Part shown: piece by piece, positions 1 through 4,570 of the stretch | Layout: each line of letters opens with the position of its first letter | Position numbering within the stretch: position 1 is the stretch's first letter | Source: an uncultured Dehalococcoidia bacterium | GTDB lineage: Bacteria > Chloroflexota > Dehalococcoidia > Tepidiformales > Tepidiformaceae | Direction of reading: 5' to 3' | DNA: 5,537 bases | NCBI GenBank assembly: GCA_937864275.1 | Contig: CALMIW010000772.1 | Coordinates: 1 to 5,537 of the forward strand | Made by a program: the position numbers and the translations under genes | The notes under the pieces: generated by a model | What the model saw: the letters and a program-made list of their open reading frames with translations, nothing else | The model's database searches: none | What the model was told of the DNA's origin: nothing

Positions 1-783
1 GGCCCCGTCAGAGCACGATCTCGAGCCCTGGTCGACCGAGGCGAAACGCGAGGCGTCGCCCTCGCCGCGGCGCTGCGCCCTGCTGCCGCCGATCCGGTTG
101 CCCTGGCAGAAGCCGGCGCCGATGTCTGCGTTGCGGCCCGCAAGGTCGAAGCCCTGGAGGAATCAGTCGCCGCCGTCAGGGCCACCGGCCGCAAAGGTCT
201 TGCCGTCCCGACCAACGTCCGCGACATGGACGCTCTCCAGAACCTGGTCAACGAGACGAAGTCTCAGCTGGGACGCATCGACATCCTCGTCAACAACGCC
301 GCCACGAACCCGGTCTTCGGGCCGATCGCCAACATCGACGAGCGCGCATGGGACACCACCATGAACACGAATGTGAAGTCCGCCTTCTTCCTCAGCAAGA
401 TGGTCCGCGAGGCGATCAAGGAGCACGGCGAAGGCGGGAGCATCATCAACGTCAGTTCCACGGGCGGCTTCCGCGCCAGCGGCGGCCTTGGCACGTACTC
501 GGTCTCGAAGGCCGCAATCATCATGCTCACCCAGGTCTGCGCGAAGGAATGGGGTGTCGACGGGATCCGCGTGAACTGCATCGCCCCGGGCCTCATCAAG
601 ACCGAGTTCTCACGCGCCCTCTGGGACAACGAAGCCGTCCTCAAGAACTCGCTCACCCAGAGCCCCCTCCGCCGCATCGGTGACCCGGACGAGATGGCGG
701 GCGCCTGCGTCTACTTCGCCAGCCAGGCGTCGTCGTTCACCACAGGCCAGACGCTCGTCCTCGACGGCGGCGGGCTTGCCTGA
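1..783 (+). CDS. Short-chain dehydrogenase/reductase (SDR), 5' end missing or degraded
   Basis: NAD(P)(H)-dependent oxidoreductase of the classical SDR family, cytosolic; the substrate cannot be told. The frame is open from the window edge to TGA at 781-783. Seen: the NNAA motif at 292-303, the helix Asn in N-T-N-V-K-S at about 370, the catalytic Ser of NVSS (codon 457-459), Tyr and Lys of YSVSK (496-498 and 508-510, the normal Y-x3-K), then RVNCIAPGLIKTEF and the C-terminal TGQTLVLDGGG. The Rossmann strand ALAEAGADVCVAAR is recognisable from about 100. Before that, the expected T-G-x3-G-I-G loop is not found; only a loose echo (ALVDRGETRGVALA) is read in frame. The ATG at 226 would drop the cofactor-binding half, so it is not the real start. 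The ending resembles 3-oxoacyl-ACP reductase and gluconate 5-dehydrogenase relatives, but I would not assign either. Family certain; specificity unknown. Confidence 0.92.
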   Translation, partial: GPVRARSRALVDRGETRGVALAAALRPAAADPVALAEAGADVCVAARKVEALEESVAAVRATGRKGLAVPTNVRDMDALQNLVNETKSQLGRIDILVNNAATNPVFGPIANIDERAWDTTMNTNVKSAFFLSKMVREAIKEHGEGGSIINVSSTGGFRASGGLGTYSVSKAAIIMLTQVCAKEWGVDGIRVNCIAPGLIKTEFSRALWDNEAVLKNSLTQSPLRRIGDPDEMAGACVYFASQASSFTTGQTLVLDGGGLA

Positions 784-862
784 GGAAGTCCCGCGTGGTC
801 ACCGGGCTGCGACGTCCCCATGGCGCCGCTGAAGGGCGAGGGGCGAGAGGGGGTGAACTGCC

Positions 863-1351
863 ATGCCCGACATGATCGTCAACCTCTACGACCTCGCCTC
901 GGTGACACCGGAGGTCGAAACGCTGCGCACCACGGGAGTCACCTGCCGGCGTGCGGAAAGCTACGAACGCTCGGCAGTCCTGGCATTTGTGCGCCAGCAC
1001 TTCCCCGCATGGGCCGACGAAACGCTCGTGGGTTTCGCCGCCGTGCCTCCGACCGTCTACATCGCGACTGAAGCCGGTGCCGTCCTCGGTTTTGCCTGCT
1101 ACAACGTGACGCGGCCCGACTACTTCGGTCCCACCGGCGTCGATGAACGGCAGCGGGGCCGGGGAATCGGAAGGGTCCTGCTCCTTCAGTGCCTCGAAGC
1201 GCTGAAGGCGGAGGGCTACGCCTATGCCATCATTGGCGGCGTCGGCCCGGCGGGGTTCTACGAAAAGGCCGCTGGCGCGACACTGATCTCGGGCAGCGAA
1301 CCCGGCATCTACCGTGATTGGCTCGATCGCGGCGAAGGAGACGGCGCATGA
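863..1351 (+). CDS. GNAT family N-acetyltransferase
   Basis: Predicted acetyl-CoA-dependent N-acetyltransferase of the GCN5-related (GNAT) fold, 162 aa, cytosolic; the acceptor is unknown. Seen: an N-terminal substrate-side region (about 1-65), beta strands VYIATEAGAVLGFACYNV (about 65-82), the acetyl-CoA pyrophosphate loop R-x-x-G-x-G in QRGRGIGRVLL (97-107), the helix LQCLEALKAEGYAYAII, and the C-terminal GGVGPAGFYEKAAGATLI (about 125-142), where Phe-Tyr-Glu-Lys is a typical GNAT motif-B element. The start at 863 follows a purine-rich stretch, GAGAGGGGGTGA, at 845-856; an in-frame ATG at 872 is a weaker alternative. It lies 79 nt after the SDR gene on the same strand, so it may be cotranscribed with it. 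The TGA stop (1349-1351) overlaps the ATG of the next small gene, which implies translational coupling. Confidence 0.9.
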   Translation: MPDMIVNLYDLASVTPEVETLRTTGVTCRRAESYERSAVLAFVRQHFPAWADETLVGFAAVPPTVYIATEAGAVLGFACYNVTRPDYFGPTGVDERQRGRGIGRVLLLQCLEALKAEGYAYAIIGGVGPAGFYEKAAGATLISGSEPGIYRDWLDRGEGDGA

Positions 1352-1479
1352 AATGGCTCGGACGCCTGGTCAGGAAGGTCGTGAGGCTGGCCGTCGTCAC
1401 GGCCACGCTCACGGTGGTCATCGTCGTCCTCGATGCCGTCCTCTCCCCGGACAGTCTGGAGGACCGCCCCGCGAGCTGA
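1348..1479 (+). CDS. Small single-helix membrane protein, 43 aa
   Basis: Unrecognised 43-residue protein. Its ATG overlaps the acetyltransferase stop as ATGA (1348-1351), and a strong Shine-Dalgarno AAGGAG sits at 1335-1340, 7 nt upstream, inside the acetyltransferase gene. The N terminus is basic (K2, R6, R9, K10, R13). One hydrophobic stretch follows from about residue 14 to 33 (LAVVTATLTVVIVVLDAVL), then a short acidic tail (SPDSLEDRPAS). The positive-inside rule predicts a cytoplasmic N terminus and a single membrane helix. There is no signal-peptidase site that I trust and no lipobox. The ribosome site, overlap and clean helix topology support a real gene; the short length is the main doubt. 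Its role could be tied to the acetyltransferase, but that is inference from coupling only. Confidence 0.58.
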   Translation: MKWLGRLVRKVVRLAVVTATLTVVIVVLDAVLSPDSLEDRPAS

Positions 1480-1505
1480 GCCAGGGTAAAGGCGGTCGCG
1501 GGGCG
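1465..1505 (+). terminator. Inverted repeat, possible terminator of the acetyltransferase/small-protein unit
   Basis: A perfect 10-bp GC-rich inverted repeat: CGCCCCGCGA at 1465-1474 pairs with TCGCGGGGCG at 1496-1505, with a 21-nt loop. The left arm lies in the last codons of the 43-aa gene, and the stop codon (1477-1479) is in the loop. The right arm is followed by a modest T-containing stretch (CTGTAAGGTTTCT) and no true T run. The position between two genes fits a terminator or attenuator; the long loop and poor T tract make it uncertain. Confidence 0.4.
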
Positions 1506-1544
1506 CTGTAAGGTTTCTCACGGTCGGCGGTCTATCCCCCAGAA

Positions 1545-1561
1545 GCGGCGAAACACGCCGC
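1545..1561 (+). other. Short leader hairpin before the small exported-protein gene
   Basis: GCGGCG (1545-1550) and CGCCGC (1556-1561) form a perfect 6-bp stem around the loop AAACA. It ends two bases before the Shine-Dalgarno GAGGAG (1564-1569) of the gene at 1578. It could be a 5' leader stem that affects ribosome access or message stability. In GC-rich DNA a stem this short can also arise by chance. Confidence 0.25.
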
Positions 1562-1577
1562 CTGAGGAGAAAACGCC

Positions 1578-1802
1578 ATGAAGATCCGCAGCCTCGCTCT
1601 CGCCGCCGTCACCGTCGCCGCCATCGCCGGCGGCCAGTTCGCCACCACCGGCTCCGCCTCCGCCGCTACTCTCGCCAGCACTCCCTCGACCCAGCAAGCC
1701 GTTATCTGGCTGCCCGCCGTCCAGAAGTACGCGGCCGCCGAGGACGCGCAGCCGGTGCTGCTTCTCCCGGCTGTCCAGTCGGCCCGCGAAGCTGCTCGCT
1801 AA
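1578..1802 (+). CDS. Small exported protein with two LPAVQ repeats
   Basis: Unrecognised 74-aa protein. A strong Shine-Dalgarno GAGGAG (1564-1569) lies 8 nt before the ATG. Residues 1-29 form a typical Sec signal peptide: basic start MKIRS, a hydrophobic core of Ala, Val and Leu, and an Ala-Ser-Ala site, with cleavage expected after about residue 29. The mature product would be about 45 residues. It holds two copies of Q-x-V-x-x-L-P-A-V-Q, at 40-49 and 58-67, exactly 18 residues apart, each followed by an alanine-rich charged helix-like segment (KYAAAED, SAREAAR). The mature part has no cysteine. The ending LLLPAVQSAREAAR resembles, from memory, the N-terminal helix end of the DUF1559 pseudopilin-like proteins of Planctomycetota, but the protein lacks their prepilin leader and C-terminal domain. 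It is flanked by its own leader and ends tail to tail with the lyase gene. Confidence 0.72.
   Translation: MKIRSLALAAVTVAAIAGGQFATTGSASAATLASTPSTQQAVIWLPAVQKYAAAEDAQPVLLLPAVQSAREAAR
1695..1778 (+). repeat. Two-copy protein-level repeat Q-x-V-x-x-L-P-A-V-Q
   Basis: Codons 1695-1724 and 1749-1778 encode QAVIWLPAVQ and QPVLLLPAVQ. The synonymous positions differ (CCC/CCG, GCC/GCT, CAA/CAG), so the match is stronger in protein than in DNA. That suggests an old duplication or selection on the peptide, not recent slippage. Confidence 0.6.
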
Positions 1803-3064
1803 CGGAACTCGTGCCGGCGCCTCGCCGACTCCGTCGCGAGGCGCGCCGGGCTCCCCGGTACGCCTCGCAGCCCGCGTCCGCGGAGCGCCTCGAGAATGTC
1901 GTTGAATTGCTCGGCGCCATTCACCTCGAGCAGCAGTTCAAGGACTGCAACCCCGACCGGCATCCCCGGCGCCTCCCGGTTGTGGTCGACTTCAAGGATG
2001 TTGCCGCCGACTTCGGCGACGACCGACGAGACGAGTGCCAGCTCGCCCGGGGTGTCGCTCACTTCGACCGCCAGGTGCTGGTAACGCCCGGCCTCCACGA
2101 GTCCGCGCCGCACCATCGAGCCGATCAGGTTGATATCGATGTTTCCGCCGGAGACGACCGCCAGGGCCTTCCTCGATGGGTGGTACCGGCCGCTCATCAC
2201 AGCCGCAACGCCCAGCGCGCCGGCGCCTTCCACAACGCACTTCGCTCGCTCGATCAGAACCAGGATCGCCTGGGCGATCGCTTCGTCGGGCACCGTGACG
2301 ATGTCGTCCACGTACCGTTCGATGATCGCGAAGGTCCGCTCGGAAGGTCCCGAGACGGCCACGCCATCGGCGATGGTGCGGGTAGCCGCCACCGATACTG
2401 GCTCCTTCGCGGCGCGTGAGCGCGCGATGCCATCCATCGCCGCCGATTGCACGCCGATCACCTTGATGCCGGGCCGGAGGTGCTTCAGAGCCAGCGCCAC
2501 GCCCGCGAGCAGTCCGCCGCCGCCTGCCGGCACCAGCACTTCCTCCACGTCCGGCGACTGCCGCGCGATTTCGAGCCCGATCGTGCCCTGGCCCGCGATC
2601 ACGGCATCGCTATCGAATGGCGGCACGAAGATGCGGCCTTCCCGCTCGACGATCGCGAACGCCTCTGCCCTGGCTTCGTCCAGCGACGCGCCGTGCACCA
2701 CCACCCGGGCGCCCAGTCCGCGGGTCGCGTTGATCTTCGCCAGCGGCGCCGTCGCCGGCACGACGATGGTCGCGCCGATGCCCCTCGCGCGCGCCGCCAG
2801 GGCGACTCCCTGCGCGTGATTCCCCGCGCTCATCGCGACCAGCCCGCGCTTCGCCTCATCGTCGCTGAGTTGGCGGACGAAGTTCAGTGCGCCGCGAATC
2901 TTGAACGAACCGGTCAGTTGCAGGTGTTCGCACTTCAGCAGCAGGTCCACGTCCGGGCCTGGCGACCGCACGCGCAGTGGCCAGACCGGCGTCTCGCGCA
3001 CCTGGCCCCTGATCGCTTGTTCCGCCGCAACGATGTCTTCCAGCGAGACTTTGGGCTCGGCCAT
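1799..3064 (-). CDS. ilvA: Threonine ammonia-lyase with C-terminal ACT domain
   Basis: PLP enzyme that deaminates L-threonine to 2-oxobutanoate and ammonia, feeding isoleucine synthesis or threonine breakdown; cytosolic. About 421 aa, the usual size of the single-ACT form. Seen: GSFKIRGA with the Schiff-base Lys near residue 55, SAGNHAQGVA (about 79-88), the glycine-rich phosphate loop PAGGGGLLAG (about 180-189), VEGAGALG, and SGGN (about 306-309), whose Ser contacts the PLP ring. From about 330 to 402 there is an ACT domain (HLAVEVSDTPGELALVSSVVAEVGGNILEVDHNR), normally the allosteric site in this family. An Arg-rich tail of about 20 residues follows. The start lies in ATGATG at 3062-3067. 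I chose MAEPKV at 3064 for its better spacing from the weak GGCGGA site; 3067 adds one Met. Either overlaps the upstream stop, so translation is probably coupled. Catabolic (TdcB-like) or biosynthetic use cannot be decided. Confidence 0.95.
   Translation of the reverse strand: MAEPKVSLEDIVAAEQAIRGQVRETPVWPLRVRSPGPDVDLLLKCEHLQLTGSFKIRGALNFVRQLSDDEAKRGLVAMSAGNHAQGVALAARARGIGATIVVPATAPLAKINATRGLGARVVVHGASLDEARAEAFAIVEREGRIFVPPFDSDAVIAGQGTIGLEIARQSPDVEEVLVPAGGGGLLAGVALALKHLRPGIKVIGVQSAAMDGIARSRAAKEPVSVAATRTIADGVAVSGPSERTFAIIERYVDDIVTVPDEAIAQAILVLIERAKCVVEGAGALGVAAVMSGRYHPSRKALAVVSGGNIDINLIGSMVRRGLVEAGRYQHLAVEVSDTPGELALVSSVVAEVGGNILEVDHNREAPGMPVGVAVLELLLEVNGAEQFNDILEALRGRGLRGVPGSPARLATESARRRHEFR
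1817..1844. terminator. Hairpin at the convergent gene junction, possible terminator
   Basis: GCGCCTCGC (1817-1825) and GCGAGGCGC (1836-1844) form a perfect 9-bp stem with a 10-nt loop, 14 nt after the TAA of the small exported-protein gene. It is the only strong stem I see near the junction and could stop the rightward transcript. It lies inside the last codons of the leftward lyase gene, and neither side has a T run, so intrinsic terminator function is uncertain. Confidence 0.35.
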
Positions 3065-3516
3065 CATCGCTTCCGCCAGATCTTGCGCCGTTCCCAGCAC
3101 CGCTCGCAGATGCTCACGGGCCGGTCGATCGAGACCCAACCCTCGCTGAAGGGATACATGCGCTCGGTGAGATGCGGGCCGCAGAAGAGCCCCCTGCAGA
3201 GCGAACACTCGAATCCGGGGTGGGGGCCGCAGTCTTCAATGCCGCACAGCCCGGCGCGGTTGCGCTCGTTCACACGGGCCTTGTACTGCATGTGGAGGAC
3301 GAGGTCGTCGTGCTTGGCCTGGCAGCGCTTTCGCGCGCACACGGCATCGTGGTCGGCAACGTGGTAGGCATGCACTTCGCAGAAAGCCCGCCCGCAATAC
3401 TGGCAGACCTGGCGCGCTGCATTTCGGCAACGCGAAAACCGCCCGCCCACGCCACATTCCTGCCCTGAGTGCACTCGAACGTCCCCGCCTTCTGCTCTGG
3501 TGATCGTCGCCGCCAT
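3064..3516 (-). CDS. Cys/His-rich protein with two zinc-finger-like modules
   Basis: Unrecognised 150-aa soluble protein with no signal peptide or membrane helix. It is rich in Cys and His in a regular pattern. Module 1 has C30-x7-C38-x2-C41-x4-C46-x2-H49, flanked by C21 and followed by H52, H56, C60, C65 and H69. Module 2 repeats the spacing exactly: C96-x7-C104-x2-C107-x4-C112-x2-H115, flanked by C91 and followed by C137-x2-C140. The cores CQYCGRAFCEVH and CSLCRGLFCGPH are clearly related. This looks like two tandem treble-clef, B-box or AN1-like zinc-binding modules, with a basic end (WERRKIWRKR). Role unknown: protein or nucleic-acid binding is possible. The ATG at 3516 lies 12 nt after the propeller gene and has no good ribosome site; a GTG at 3474 (residue 15), after GGCGGGGA, is an alternative start. 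Its stop overlaps the lyase start. Confidence 0.82.
   Translation of the reverse strand: MAATITRAEGGDVRVHSGQECGVGGRFSRCRNAARQVCQYCGRAFCEVHAYHVADHDAVCARKRCQAKHDDLVLHMQYKARVNERNRAGLCGIEDCGPHPGFECSLCRGLFCGPHLTERMYPFSEGWVSIDRPVSICERCWERRKIWRKR
3172..3231 (-). repeat. Second Cys/His module (repeat of 3370-3429)
   Basis: This segment encodes C-x7-C-x2-C-x4-C-x2-H and matches the spacing of the segment at 3370-3429 residue for residue, with FC conserved before the last x2-H. It is an internal duplication within the 150-aa Cys/His-rich protein. Confidence 0.6.
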
Positions 3517-3528
3517 CCTACGCCGCGG

Positions 3529-4512
3529 TCAACGCGCCCCGAGCCAGAGGCATGCGCCAATGCCGGGTGCGAGGTCAAGGCGCAGAGAAGACTCCCAATT
3601 CCCGGTGGCAAAGACATCCAGCCACCCCGCTTCGTTCGAAGCGACACCGGCGTATCCGCCGCCAGGAGCGACGCAGATGCCGTCCGGGCGGGCGCCGGTC
3701 CCTACCCGGCGTTCGACCTTCGGCGCGGCCAGGTCCACGAGCGCCAGTTCACTCGTCCCCTGGATCGCCACCAGCACGCGGCTGCCGTCGAAGTGCGTCA
3801 CGCGGACTGGCCCGGCACCGACCCGGAGCGTTGTCGCCGCCGACAGGTCTCCCGCCTTGGCGACGGTCAACGTCCCCGAGGCGTAGTCGGCGGTGGCCGC
3901 GTATCCCCCCGCGATAGCCAGGCCTTCTGGCTGGCCGCCGGTGCGGATCGTGTGCGTGCCCGGCTCCAGCTGCCGCAGAGCGTCACTCCGCGAGTCGGTA
4001 ACGAGGACGGCTTCGCCTGAGACCGCGATGACATGGGGCGTGTCGCCCGTCGGGTAGCGCCGGATCTCGGTCAGGCTTGCCCGGTCGAGCACGACCGCGG
4101 CGTTCGCCTTGTCCAGCGTGACCACCAGGTTGTCTCCCCATGCGGCGATGCCATGCGGCTCGCCTTCCAGCGGGAGCACCCGGAGGATGGCCGCAGATCG
4201 GGGCTCGACCTCCACCAGGGCGTCGCCGCGTCCGAGCGTGACGTATATCCGCCCTCCGGACTCGACCATCTCGTGTGGCGGCCCGGGGAGCACCAGTTCG
4301 CGCACACCTCCCGTCGCGAGGTCGATGAAGCTCAGCGTCTCCACGCGCAGGTTCGCCACGACCACGGTGCCGGCCGTGGGCGGCGCGGCGTCCGAACCAT
4401 CGTCCCCCGCAAAGCGCGAAAAAACCACAATCACCAGCGTCATCATCGGGAGGATGGCAAGGCTGGCGATGCGGTTGACGCGAGCGAGGGATGGCTGGGT
4501 GAGCAAGTCCAC
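3529..4512 (-). CDS. Membrane-anchored YncE/YVTN-type beta-propeller protein
   Basis: 327 aa. Residues about 15-32 (IASLAILPMMTLVIVVFS) form one hydrophobic helix preceded by R11 and R14, predicting a signal anchor or uncleaved export signal with the rest outside the cytoplasm. A low-complexity linker (GDDGSDAAPPTAG) leads into about seven repeats of roughly 40 residues: GPPHEMVESGGRIYVTL, GEPHGIAAWGDNLVVTL, TPHVIAVSGEAVLVTD, GQPEGLAIAGGYAATAD, GPVRVTHFDGSRVLVAI and RPDGICVAPGGGYAGVA, after an opening blade VVVANLRVETLSFIDLATG. This is the YVTN/YncE-like seven-bladed propeller pattern, usually a binding or scaffold fold; no catalytic residues are evident. The first start in frame is GTG at 4512, with no Shine-Dalgarno; a TTG at 4506 follows GAGGTG closely. 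It is first gene of the run with the Cys/His protein and the lyase. Ligand unknown. Confidence 0.85.
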   Translation of the reverse strand: MDLLTQPSLARVNRIASLAILPMMTLVIVVFSRFAGDDGSDAAPPTAGTVVVANLRVETLSFIDLATGGVRELVLPGPPHEMVESGGRIYVTLGRGDALVEVEPRSAAILRVLPLEGEPHGIAAWGDNLVVTLDKANAAVVLDRASLTEIRRYPTGDTPHVIAVSGEAVLVTDSRSDALRQLEPGTHTIRTGGQPEGLAIAGGYAATADYASGTLTVAKAGDLSAATTLRVGAGPVRVTHFDGSRVLVAIQGTSELALVDLAAPKVERRVGTGARPDGICVAPGGGYAGVASNEAGWLDVFATGNWESSLRLDLAPGIGACLWLGAR

Positions 4513-4530
4513 CTCGAAGGGAAGGCTGGC

Positions 4531-4563
4531 CGTGCCCCTCTCCCATGCCGGGAGAGGGGCACG
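4531..4563 (-). terminator. Perfect 14-bp hairpin after the hook gene
   Basis: CGTGCCCCTCTCCC (4531-4544) pairs perfectly with GGGAGAGGGGCACG (4550-4563) around a 5-nt loop. It begins 7 nt downstream of the hook-gene stop (4571-4573) on the - strand. Stem length, short loop and position suit a terminator. The downstream bases (GCCAGCCTTCCCTT) carry only scattered T, so it may rely on the stem alone. It also lies 18 nt ahead of the propeller start and could instead sit in that gene's leader. A copy of a dispersed palindromic repeat is another possibility. Confidence 0.72.
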
Positions 4564-4570
4564 AAGGGCG

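Noticed and set aside
264..677. - strand frame of 137 codons opposite the SDR gene
   Set aside because: The SDR on the + strand has all catalytic motifs; this is its complement read in a stop-poor frame.
226..783. SDR gene starting at ATG 226
   Set aside because: This would remove the cofactor-binding strand and helix, which are recognisable in the same frame upstream (ALAEAGADVCVAAR).
784..862. Possible terminator or promoter between the SDR and acetyltransferase genes
   Set aside because: I found no convincing stem-loop or -35/-10 pair in these 79 bases, only the tandem 7-mer and ribosome site.
820..1071. + strand frame of 83 codons from ATG 820
   Set aside because: It overlaps the acetyltransferase in another frame and has no motif; the acetyltransferase is clear.
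1486..1536. Possible promoter before the exported-protein gene (TAAGGT at 1509-1514 or TCTATC at 1531-1536 as -10)
   Set aside because: TAAGGT fits TAnnnT, but no acceptable -35 hexamer sits 16-18 nt upstream of either candidate. A promoter must exist nearby or upstream, but I cannot place it.
3065..3208. 47-codon N-terminal extension of the lyase to an upstream start at 3208
   Set aside because: It would overlap the Cys/His gene by about 145 nt, and the extra residues do not resemble threonine ammonia-lyase. MAEPKVSLEDI at 3064 fits the family start.
1811..3468. Several long + strand open frames (for example 1811-2419, 2130-2819, 2447-3367, 3172-3468)
   Set aside because: They lie opposite the lyase and Cys/His protein genes, have low-complexity Arg/Ala/Pro/Ser-rich products, no ribosome sites and no family motifs. 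GC-rich codon bias produces such antisense frames.
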